From the NCBI RefSeq assembly GCF_014839805.1, contig NC_051116.1, forward strand, positions 7,979,556-8,043,555: a stretch of DNA of 64,000 bases, in the 5' to 3' direction. This DNA is from Manduca sexta (Eukaryota > Arthropoda > Insecta > Lepidoptera > Sphingidae). Below are positions 11,792-22,500 of this stretch, in pieces. Position numbers and translations under genes: made by a program. Every line of letters starts with the position of its first letter. The first letter of the stretch is position 1. The notes under the pieces were generated by a model. That model was not told where the DNA came from. It was given only the letters and a program-made list of their open reading frames with translations, and searched no databases.

Positions 11792-12830
11792 GCTGGTGGG
11801 AGGACGCTTCTCGTCCGACCGGATAGCGACCACCGTACCCAAGGCGCTTAAACCCGCCATAGTGGCACACTTATGTGTGTCGCGTTCCGTGGTCAGCCTG
11901 GGTATATCCGGTTTTCTTAGGACCGGCACTGGCATGCCGGTCGGGGGGGGGGGGGGGACATTGACAGATGGTGTGCTGTCGGTGTCACCTACCTACCTCT
12001 CGCCGGGCGACGTGCTAGTGCCCTGCCTTTTCTCACTTTTCAATTAACGATTGAAACGTTTAAAGAAACAACACTATATACTTTTTAAAGAACATAACTA
12101 AACTAATTATTAAATTCGAACAACATACACAAATTCTAAAAGACTCACATTACTCACGTTTAAAGATTTAACCTCTTACTTTGGAAAGAATACCCTGGAT
12201 TTCTCATTCGAATCCAAACATTTTAAGCACTTTATGTGATACCAGGCCGACTGGGTCGGCCGTCTGGTAGGAGGAGATTGGCGTCCACCTTCCGCTGGAC
12301 GGCACCTCCCATGGGCGTGCCACTATGTTGAAAGAATGCCCTTAAAATTTTAAACACTCTCATTAGTGACCCCTTTAGTTATTAAATGGCCGATTGGGCT
12401 GTCCGTCGGGTGAGGGGCGACTGGCGTCCACCCCCTCGCCGGACGGCATCCTAACGTTGAGCCATCACACTAGAACTCATAAACATATACTTTTAAACAC
12501 TGCTCGCAGTGAAACTAACAAATTATTAAAAGAAAGCTAAACACTCATATCACTATTAGTGGTAAATATATTTCCCAATTTACATTATTAAAAACTAAAC
12601 TAATTAATTGATTAATAACAACAAACAGAACTCATAAAAACACTACCCACATACCACTAATATACCTTACAGAATAGTAAATCCTTCTCCCATCCTTATT
12701 CCTTCCCCAATTCCTCTCCATTCCCCTCCTAAACTCCCTTGGCCCCCGCAGTCGTTAAGCCCGGAGGAACCAGTATACCGTTCGCAGGTTCCTCTCGGTG
12801 TTGACTGCGGGATCAGCCGCTTAAAAAAAA
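11792..12830 (+). mobile_element. Poly-A retroposon, about 1.04 kb, with 15-bp target duplication
   Basis: The target sequence aactgtctccatacc occurs immediately before (11777-11791) and after (12831-12845) the insert, and the insert ends in an A run (from 12823), as expected for LINE-type retroposition on the + strand. The head shares ggatagcgaccaccgtac with other family F fragments. The tail has ccccgcagtcgttaagcccg..tgactgcgggatc, similar to the fragment at 34361. A run of about 15 G lies near 11943. No reverse-transcriptase ORF, so it is non-autonomous or internally deleted. Confidence 0.85.
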
Positions 12831-13060
12831 AACTGTCTCCATACCAAATTTCATCTTAATACGTTGGGTAGTTTTTGAGTTTAACACGTTCAGGCAGACA
12901 GATGCAGCGGGGGACTTTGTTTTATAATATATTTTTTAGAACTTTTTAAGAGGAATAATCCCGTCATACATCATTGTTGCACAACTTTAACCGTTTACGC
13001 AGCGCACGCAACGGAAGCTCTCAAAACTAATAATTTTTCCCCGTTTTTGCAACATGTTTC

Positions 13061-15210
13061 ATTACTGCTCCGCTCCGATTGGTCATAGCGTGATGATATA
13101 TAGCCTATAGCACTCCAGGAATAAAGGGCTATCCAACACAAAAAGATTTTTTCAGTTCAAACACGGTAGTTCCTGAGATTAGCCATTACTGCTCCGCTCC
13201 TATTAGTCATAGCGTGATGATATAAGGTCAGGTGGGGCAAGTGCGCCGACGGGGTAAGTGCACCTACCCTAAAAAATCGAGAACTATTGATGTTATACAA
13301 TTACCGCAATCTTACATCTATGCTACTAACTGAAATACAGTTCCACTAAAAACATAAATGGCTATGTTCATTTTAATACGATTTATTCGCCATTTTATTT
13401 TAAGTGTCATTTAGACCTGTAAACCGAGATGACCCCGTGAAAGATAACATCAAATATTTCAAGATATTTAACATATCTGTAAACCAGTAAGGTGAATACA
13501 TAGTTTAAACCTTTTATTTTAACTTCCTGCCTGAATTTTATTTATATATACTCAAATAAATGATTTTTTGCAATGCGAAAAATGTACCTAAAATTGTCGA
13601 GTAGGGCAAGTGCGACACAGTTAATAGTCGTAATGCGCACTTTCACCTGATACATATATAACCAAACTTTTTATAGAATAAGTTTTAGTAATATGAATTA
13701 TTATTATAATAATTTTATACTTAACAGCAGAATTTTTTGTACTCCAAGGTATTTTGTTTTGAGCCGACTTAAATAAAAGGGCGTATTAGTTAATTCGTTT
13801 TTACACAAGAAAAACTGAAATATCTTGGTCTAGAGCAACTTTACGTGAATAGGTTGCTGTTCGATCAGGCACGTTATCTGGATATAATGCAGCTAAAACA
13901 TATCAAATGTCATAAGGCCAAATTCTAAGTAATTGAGTTATAACGCATTCAAAATTGTTAATTCCTAAATTTTTGTATATTTTTTTTAGTTTTTAGAAAT
14001 GAAATGGATTTTATATTAGGGCTAACATTTTTATTCCAACATATCCGCACACAAAACTCTAACATAGCAAAAAGTTATATATCAATAAAAATTCTAAAAT
14101 GTTTTCAAGCCCTGATTTACATATATATGGCGCACTTACCCCGAATTTGATTTGACAGCCATAGTTTGTTATAATATTAATTGATTAAAAATTATCCAAG
14201 AGCAATGAGTGTCAAACTTATTTCTCTATGGACTAAAGTGAGTGTTTTCTTTATAATGTTTCATATTGGCGTTTTTACACAGGCGCACTTACCCCATTTC
14301 TGGAGGCAAGTGCGCCTACTACCATTTTTTACTTTGAGCAAAATATTATTAATTTATGGTCCGATTTCCTTGAATGGCTATAGGTTGTTATCACAAAATA
14401 CCAAATATTCTTAAATTAATAAAATTATATTCTTAAGTCAGCACAAAAAGAAATTATTTTGCATTGAATCCAGCTATGAAAATTTTATGGCGCACTTCCC
14501 CCGACTGACCTTATAGCCTATAGCACTCCAGGAACAAAGTGCTATCCAACACAAAAATATTTTTTTCAGATCGATCTGATAGTTCCTGCGATTAGCCATT
14601 ACTGCTCCGCTCCTATTGGTCATAGCGTGATGATATATACCCCATAGTACTCCACGAACAAAGAACTATCCAACACAAAAATATTTTTTCAGTTTGAACC
14701 GGTAGTTCCTGAGATTAGCCATTACTGCTCCGCTCCTATTGGTCATAGCGTGATGATATATAGCCTATAGCACTACACTAATAAAGAGCTATCCAACACA
14801 AAAATAATTTTTCAGTTCGAACCGGTAGTTCCTGAGATTAGTCATTACTGCTCCGCTCCTATTGGCCATAGCGTGATGATATATAACTTTGAGCACTCCA
14901 CAAACAAAGGACTATTCAACACAAAAATATGTTTTCAGTTCGAATCGGTAGTTCCTGAGATTAGCCATTACTGCTCCGCTCCTATTGGGTATAGCGTGAT
15001 GATATATAGCCTATAGCACTCCACGAACAAAGGGCTATCCAACGCAAAAGAATTTTTCAGTTTGGACCGGTAGTTCCTGAGATTAGCCATTACTGCCCCG
15101 CTCCTATTGGGTATAGCGTGATGATATATAGCCTATAGCACTCCACGAACAAAGGGCTATCCAACGTAAAAAGAATTTTTCGGTTTGGACCGGTAGTTCC
15201 TGAGATTAGC
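13061..15210 (+). repeat. 123-bp tandem repeat inside the host element (seven copies)
   Basis: Copies start at attactgctccgctcc near 13061, 13185, 14598, 14721, 14844, 14967 and 15089 (last one attactgccccg). Each continues tattggtcatagcgtgatga, ..agcctatagcactcca, ..ctatccaacacaaaa, ..cggtagttcctgagattag. The second copy is interrupted by the TIR element at 13225. The sister element at 18993 has one copy, so this is a local expansion. Confidence 0.9.
13225..14511. mobile_element. 1287-bp TIR transposon (TA target) with repeated subterminal motif
   Basis: Left end aggtcaggtggggcaagtgc, right end ..cgcacttcccccgactgacct, inverted to each other. It is flanked by TA at 13223 and 14512; excising the element plus one TA restores the 123-bp unit (gatgatatatagcc). 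Motif GGGGTAAGTGCGCC or its complement recurs inside at about 13234, 13250, 13601, 14128, 14281 and 14306. No transposase ORF; the longest open stretch is 77 codons without recognisable motifs. Likely a non-autonomous Tc1/mariner-like element. Confidence 0.85.
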
Positions 15211-15267
15211 GCGTTCAAACAAACAAACAAACAAACTCTTCAGCTTTATATAATAGTATAGATTACT

Positions 15268-16620
15268 AGCGCACCGCTGCACCATTCCATGTGAAATGGC
15301 ACAACAGCGAGCCGTAACAACCATCCAGTCTACTGGCAATCTGGGGAATGCTCTTGAAGCTGGCCCGCACCCTGCTTACCAGACATGCGCACCTCTTGCG
15401 CATTATAGTGTAAAAATAATCTGCACGGGCGTCCGCAAACATTCCAGATGCACTACAGAAACGGGGCAACCCCACCAGCACTCTGAAAGCATTGAACTCT
15501 AAGGGCGCTGTACGATTTCCGCGAGTACCTAGCCCAGAGGCTGCGCGTGTAGAATGCTGAACAATAGGCACGACAGAGTGTAATTTTAACATTAAGCGTG
15601 CAACGTGAGATCCTGTAAACCAGCATATTCGCCCTTATCGACAGCGTCCTCCGCCACATTCAACATCCGCATGGTCATTGAGTTAATATGTGGCCACGGT
15701 ACTTGTATACATCCTCTGCAAAGGTATACCATTAAGCAGAACAATAGGGTACCGGACTCATTTTCGTTCTTTACTATTATCAAATATTTACATAATATAA
15801 ATTATAACACAGAAGGAATTATTAAAATCCGGTACAAAATCAACAAGTTTTTAAATTTCGGCGGAAGGGGTAATTAACAAGACACAGAAAAGAGACGAAA
15901 TACCGACATGTGACGTCATCGGAAATTACGACGCGTGCGAAAGAAAGAGATGAAGCGTTATCCCCACATCGCGCCCACTTCTGCACGTTACAATATTTTA
16001 AATATGAATTACTCGCTCATTTTTTAACCAATTTTTATGCAGTTTTCGCAGGAGTGCTTCTTTTTCATATTACTAATCATTACATATAGAATAATGTACA
16101 AAACCAAGCATAGGCCGGTCCCCTATTGGGACACTCTAAAGTTGCTTACTTTCAGTCTCAAATACCATTAATTCCGCTTTTTACAGTTGTAAGATAGGCC
16201 ATGTAACATCGAGTATTACTCACACTTTGCGACTAATTATCTGAGAATCCCTTTTGTCCTTCGAACAGTTGAAAATCATTGATATTTTATTTTTAGGGTT
16301 TTATACTTGAATAGGAATCATTGTATGATCACTGTTGTCAGTTTGACTGTCTGACGAGATCCTTTTCTAAGGAACGCAATACTGATATTTATACCAAATA
16401 AGTACTCGGGTATATACATTCCTTCAGCTGTGAAAAAAACATCGCGATCAAAAGATTAACTGTCGCATATTTTGAGATTTCACCAAGGAATCAAAACCTA
16501 TACACACTTCTCCGTTAATCGATCATGAAATTTGGCAAGAAGCAATGTGGTTAAATAAGGTACAGATTACGTCAGCAAGTTTTCGCAGCAATAATTTCCA
16601 TATTTGCGTCACTAGACGCA
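15268..16620. other. Intergenic stretch without a recognisable gene
   Basis: I see no exon set and no complete mobile element. Overlapping short open frames on both strands at 15266-15780 share no motif with a known family and have no supporting splice structure; they may be decayed repeat. Confidence 0.5.
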
Positions 16621-16621
16621 A

Positions 16622-16822
16622 TATTTAAATTAAACTATTTTACGAATTTTATCGCGGTTGAATATTATAGTTTTCTCCCGACGTTTCGAAGACTTTGCAG
16701 CCTTCGTGGTCACGGGGGGGGACCGACTGAATGACTGATGAAGGCTGCAGTCTTCGAAACGTCGGGAGAAAATTAAAATATTAAAACCGCGATAAAATTC
16801 GTAAAATAGTTTAATTTAGATG
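16622..16822. repeat. Palindrome made of two inverted Penelope-element termini
   Basis: Left arm: aaattaaactattttacgaa .. ctcccgacgtttcgaagact .. cagccttcgtggtcacgggg. Right arm is the inverse: gaaggctgcagtcttcgaaa .. cgggagaaaa .. gtaaaatagtttaattt. Arms are about 80-90 bp around a spacer of about 30 bp. The arm sequence matches the outer ends of the Penelope-like elements at 25842-27167 and 62650-62830. Confidence 0.8.
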
Positions 16823-18668
16823 CAATATTTCAATAATACACATGCGACTCGCCGCAAGCAACTACTGTAAGGTTCAAAATTTTCAGAATTTAGCATGCCG
16901 TTATGTTAAAGCTGTTAATATCGCTTCAGGAAATCAACTTCTGCAAGTTTCCCTATTAATATCTAAACCTCGCTTTAGGTAGAGTGAATAAAAAGAAACC
17001 ATAGGTAAAAAATATTTTTATTAAAAAACAATGGAAGCGTTGTGCTGAATGTAAACACTTTTTGCATTAACAAAAAATGAGTTCTTAACAATAACATGAT
17101 CGGAAATAAAAAAAAATATCACGCAAATATAAAATATTTTACGTCCTTTACAGAAACAGATTTTTTATAGAATTAATTTGAAAAAAGGCGAAAATAATTT
17201 TGTTCACAAACACAATGATAAAATGAAGTCTGTGAACAAATAAGCTAATACCAACTGTATTGCATACATGAGTTTTGACCTATCTACAATGAAACCACTG
17301 CACAGGAACGCTGGAGCCTTGCAGCGCCTTTCTATTCAAGTCCCAAATACAAAATACCCAACAATTTAATAATAAAAATGCCTATTGTTTGAAATTTATA
17401 CACCAATATTTAAATGTAGGATTACCTATGGACAAAAATATTAACCTCAGATTGGCAAAATAATGGACTTGAGCGAAACTTTTCGAAAAATTGTTATTAG
17501 GTTCAAAAAACAGAGAAAAATGTGCTTCATCCAAATATGTGTAAAAATCAATTTTGCTTGAGTCAATTTGCCTGCCAGTTGTAATACAGAAAAGGGGTGA
17601 AAAAATCTTAAGGGGTGAAACTAATGAAATATAATCTAAAGCTTTGCGTGAATATAAAGCTTCAAAGCAAATATTTTTTGTTATAAAAGATTTAACAAAT
17701 AGGCGATATTATCAAATAGATCTCCTATATTGAAATAGTTTGAAATTAATGCAAGCGAAAGCTTATAATCTCAATTATTTTCATCCCTTAAGTTATTCGT
17801 CCCCTATTACTGATAGGGGATTAAGATATTGCTTATTTCATTTATATTAAAGGAAGAAATGGATAATTTAGGAACCAATACAAGTAGTATAGGGGATAAA
17901 TATTAAAACCCTTAATATAAAAATTAAAATATTTCAATAATTAAATTATACAAAAATTATCTAACTATTGCCTATATTTTATTGTACCTTTGAATTTAAG
18001 CAAATTATTTTTTATGAAATAACCAAGATTTTATTTTTTATAACTATGACATTGATCTGGCTGCTAGGGGTCACAGATTCGACCCCAAAACAAAACTATT
18101 ACTGTAATACCAAAAACCCAAAATCTTAAAACAGAGTTTTCATTAAATAGCTGCAATTAACACTACACTAACGAAAATGTTAACTTTACAGAAGTAAAAA
18201 ATAAGATAAATTTTATCATACAGATTTCTTAATGAACGTTTTGTGTGATTCAAGAAAACTTTATTTTATATATAAAAAAATGAGATTTTATAAGGTATTC
18301 AAAACCAAAAAAATGATTATTTTGCATTATAACGAAAATTAGCTAAAAATCAACCTAGCGTAGTATTCATTGCTGTCGCATTGAAACAATTTTACAATTA
18401 TATGTTACAACGGGCAATTGACTATGTACAATTAGCTAAGTCCGAGGTTCGAGTCCGGTCAGAGGTCCTTGTGGACGGGACACACGACGCCGCGGCACGT
18501 GTCGCCGTAGTCCGCGCAGGGCCGGTCCGCCGGCTTCAACGGCTCAGCTTTGGGACAGAACTGGATTACACTGGAATTAGAACACATATTTGATCAAAAA
18601 AAAAATTCACGTCGAATTGATAACTTCCTTCTTTTTTTGAAGTCGGTTAAAAATAAAGAACATCTGAA
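16823..18668. other. AT-rich intergenic stretch
   Basis: Very AT-rich, with no splice-linked open frame, RNA gene or full repeat that I can support. A short GC-richer patch at 18440-18550 has a tRNA-like ggttcgag and may be SINE debris. Confidence 0.5.
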
Positions 18669-18670
18669 AA

Positions 18671-18992
18671 AGCGGCGATAGCCTAGTTGCTTGTGGAACG
18701 GACTGCCGAGACAAATGTCCGCAGGTTCGAAATCCAAGAGCACACATCCGTAAAATTTCTAAATCATGTGTGTATTCTTTGTGAATTATCGCTTGCTTTA
18801 ACGGTGAAGGAAAACATCGTGAGGAAACCTGCACATCTGAGAAGTTCTCTATAGGAATTTCGAGGGTGTGTGAAGTCTACCAACACGTACTAGGCCAGCG
18901 TGGTGGACTAAGGCCTAATCCCTCTCAGTAGTAGAGGAGGCCCGTGCTCAGCAGTGGGACAGTATATCATACAGGGCTGATATTATATTTAT
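18671..18992 (+). mobile_element. tRNA-derived SINE, family A, copy 1
   Basis: Head gcggcgatagcctagttg (A-box-like) and ccgcaggttcgaaatcc (B-box-like). Body gcttgctttaacggtgaagg, gagaagttctctatagg, aggccagcgtggtggactaa, tcagtagtagaggaggcccg. Tail gggctgatattat. Other copies at 42331 and 57198. tRNA-derived and Pol III-type by its boxes; no coding capacity. Confidence 0.85.
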
Positions 18993-19505
18993 TACTAGCT
19001 TTTGCCCGCGGCTCCGCCCGCGTTATAAAGTTTTTCGGCTAAAGTTTTCCTTTATAAAAGTCACACTATATATTTTCCCGGGAGCCTATGTTCTTCCCAG
19101 GATCTCAAACTGTCTCCATACCAAATTTCATCTTAATACGTTGGGTAGTTTTTGAGTTTAACACGTTCAGGCAGACAGATACAACTTTGTTTTATAATAT
19201 ATTTTTGTAGAACTTTTTAAGAGGAACAATCCCGTCATACATCATTGTTACATAACTTTAACCGTTTACGTACCGCACGCAACGGAAGCTCTCATAACTA
19301 ATAAATTTTCCCCGTCTGCAAAATGTTTCATTACTGCTCCACTCCTATTGGTCATAGCATGATGATATATAGCCTATAGCACTCCAGGAACAAAGGGCTA
19401 TCCAACACAAAAAAAAATTTTCAGTTTGAGCCGGTAGTTCTTGAGATTAGCGCGTTCAAACAAACAAACAAACAAACTCTTCAGCTTTATATAATAGTAT
19501 AGATT
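18993..19505 (+). mobile_element. Uninterrupted copy of the host element seen at 11686-15267
   Basis: Begins ctagcttttgcccgcggctc, contains caaactgtctccatacc and one copy of the 123-bp unit (from 19329), and ends aaacaaacaaactcttcagc..agtatagatta. It sits directly after the 3' end of a family A SINE and only 50 bp past the ARMT1 stop codon, so the ARMT1 3' UTR probably runs into it. Confidence 0.85.
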
Positions 19506-19555
19506 ATTAAGTCAATTAGTCTTTCAACGGTATATCTTTTATAGATTTCGTATTC

Positions 19556-22500
19556 TCAGTGTATCGCGTACCCGTAGTCCCCGGTCTGCATCCACTTGTC
19601 GTCCGTCTTGGTGAGGAGCTCCCACTTGCCCTTAGGAAGGCCGCAGATGAGGTCCGCCTTCACGGTCCGCAGCGCGATCACCGGCGCCGGCATAAACCCT
19701 GCAATTACAATTTATTAGCACGTTGTACAATTACTAGAAAATCTAATTAGTATACTATTAAAAACATATATGATGCATGAAGACAATATAACGGTCATTT
19801 ATTACATTGTACAATTCCAAAATTCTAATTAATATGTTATGAGAAAAAATTATACAATGACCATGGTATTTAATCATGTTTACTTGAATGTTATCAAAAT
19901 AAAACATTTTTTTTGGATTTTATCCCCATTTTTCCATATTATAATTTTCTCTACTACCAACCATCGAAATAAAAAGTATTTGTTAAACTAAGACATTGTC
20001 TATACGTGCTCAAAATTTATTGTCATAACTGTCTCGGTGGAGTAGTTGTACTGCATGCGCGGAACGGCAACGCTCTGAGGTCCTGAGTTCGGATCCCGGG
20101 TCGGGCAAAGTGACATTTGGGTTTTTCTACTCAGTAACAGGCTGGAGTCTGGATTTGTGACCGATATGGCGATAGGCTCGCCCCCTATCATGGGTCGGAA
20201 CACACTTGGCGAAAGGTGGTTCTAGTTGCGCCTCTGCATACCCCTTCGGAGATAAATGCGTGATGAATTTGTGTTTGTAATATCATCACAGTACCTTGCA
20301 GCGCGGCCTCGAACCCCACAGTGGGGTTGACGTTCCTCTCGCCGAGCAGCTTGCGGTAGTTGAGGTCCCCCTTGAACAGTACAGCGACCGCGTACTGCAG
20401 CTTGCGGTACATATTGTAGTCGTATTTCTTCATGTCTCTGTACACATGTGGGTATGTCCAGAAGTCGTCGCACTGGAAAATACCGTGTTTTAATCTTTTA
20501 ACACTATATGTTATATATCTGTTGTTAGGATATATTATATATCCGCCCGGATAGCGACCACCGTACACAAGATGTCTAAACCGGCCATAGTGGTTCACGT
20601 AAGTGTGTAATCACTGTTGTGTTCCGGTTTGAACATTGTAGCCAGTGTGACTACTAGACATAAGACTTAACATCTCATGTCTCATGGCGAGCGCAGTGGA
20701 ATACCAAACAATAGTCAGTAATTCAAGGTGTTGGTGTTTCTACAGTTTATGGGCGGTCGTATCGCTTACCATCAGACAAATGGTAACCTCGTCTCGTCAT
20801 TCAAAGTAATAAAAAAAATATTACAATTAATAATAAATTAAGGAAACACCTACAGCAAATATTATACATTCATTAAACAATATTTTGGACATTTTTCGTC
20901 AATATTGACCCAACCATCCAAAAATATCTGGCTACCCACATTTACTGCAAACGACTAAATACAATATTCAAGCTACTCACCAATACAATAAAGGTCCCAT
21001 CTTCAACGTATCGCGCCCACTGTTCGCCGATCTCTTTGAGCTTGTCCGATGTGAGGAACTTGGGAGGCTCCACCTCGGGAGGTGCTTCGCCCTCCGGAGG
21101 CTCTGAATCATAAGGTGAGGGTAGACTTAATTTTTTATTAAAACGGATGACAATTTTTTTATCTTAACTTCACATAGGTATAACAAAGTACGATGAACAA
21201 AAAAAAAATTATGACTTTTTGTCTAATTAAAAAAAATATATTTTTTTTTGAGCCGAAATTTTTTTTTGTGTCTTTTAGTACTTGGCGCAAACTATACATT
21301 CAAAACAACACGTAAATCGAGGTAGTAAGGTTTGAACAACCCTTTTCATATAACAGTGCGAATATATTTTTTGAATCGATAATCGATATCGATAGGATAT
21401 GAAAATCTCACCAGGCTTGGGTTCTGAAGGCAGTTGTCTATTAAAACTGGCCTTCGCACACGAGTCCACCACGAATCTGAAATATTTAATAAATTCTATC
21501 TTATTTCATTCATAAAGTATTGTTTTTATTAATTGCCTTGTAGTTTTTGTCAACTGGGATTGAAGATAGAGGACACTGAGCCTTTCTTGCTACAAAAGTC
21601 AAAATATACCCTACCATCAGCAAAAGACATTTTCATGTCTACATACTCGCCTATTCTGCCGTGCTAAGCACAAAAGCAGTATGTCAGGGAAACCTTATTT
21701 CGAGATAATCCAAGTTTGTAAATATAGTTTCATAGTTTTGTAAATAAAACTGAGATAGAGATACTCTTTTAAGAAGTTCTAAACAAGATACCATTATTTA
21801 GGCAAGTTCAATGGATGGGTATTTATTTTGTTTTTTTTTTAAATACCGATTTTGAGCTTAGCACGACAGATTAGCATACAGTCAAATAATAGTATATTTT
21901 ATATTTTACTAGGCCCGTGCCCAACAGTGGGACAGTATAATGTAGGGCTGATATTATTATTATTATATTATAAACAATACTTACTTGAAATCTCTAGGAG
22001 TGACGTCAGACACGAACCAAGGCATCTTCTTCACGTGAAATCTGATCTAAAAGAATATTTTATGTACATAAACCTCTGATACACACTTTCACGCCTGTCA
22101 TCCCCGAAGGGGTAGACAGAGGTGAAACTAGTGCAAACACCTAGCATGTCACCATATCACAAATTCTAGACTCCAGATACTGAGCCAAAAAACCAATATC
22201 ACTACCCAACCCGGGAGTCGAACCAGGGCCCTCCCGGGCGGATATAAAATATATCCTACCATTAGCAAACATCAAAATCGACTTACAAGTCACGTTTTTT
22301 TTTACATTCTTAGGGGGCTGAATATATTTTGACAATTTATTTTGTATTGATTAACAAATAATCTTCATATGTCGTTTTTTCTTAAGTAATATCTATATAT
22401 ATAAAAATGAATCCCTATTTCCCTTGGTCACGCCATCACGCGTGAACGGCTGAACCGATTTCACTATTTTTTGTTTGTTGTGTTTGTTATTGTCAGGAGA

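Larger units (their letters stand above)
11686..15267 (+). mobile_element. Composite repeat: host element split by two later insertions
   Basis: The host begins ctagcttttgcccgcggctc and ends caaacaaacaaactcttcag..ataatagtatagatta. An uninterrupted copy with the same ends lies at 18993-19505. Here the host is broken at 11792-12830 by a poly-A retroposon and at 13225-14511 by a TIR transposon, and carries seven instead of one copy of an internal 123-bp unit. The element class is uncertain: the head and ..tttataatagtatagat tail recur widely in Lepidoptera and may be the tail of a non-LTR element or a non-autonomous element. Confidence 0.8.

Noticed and set aside
11454..12047. 197-codon + strand open frame
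   Set aside because: Crosses the boundary of two unrelated mobile elements and a poly-G run, so it cannot be one gene.
14181..14414. 77-codon frame inside the TIR element as a transposase
   Set aside because: Too short, no DDE/D signature or helix-turn-helix.
18671..18760. tRNA gene suggested by A- and B-box-like motifs
   Set aside because: Cannot form a cloverleaf and belongs to a multicopy SINE head.
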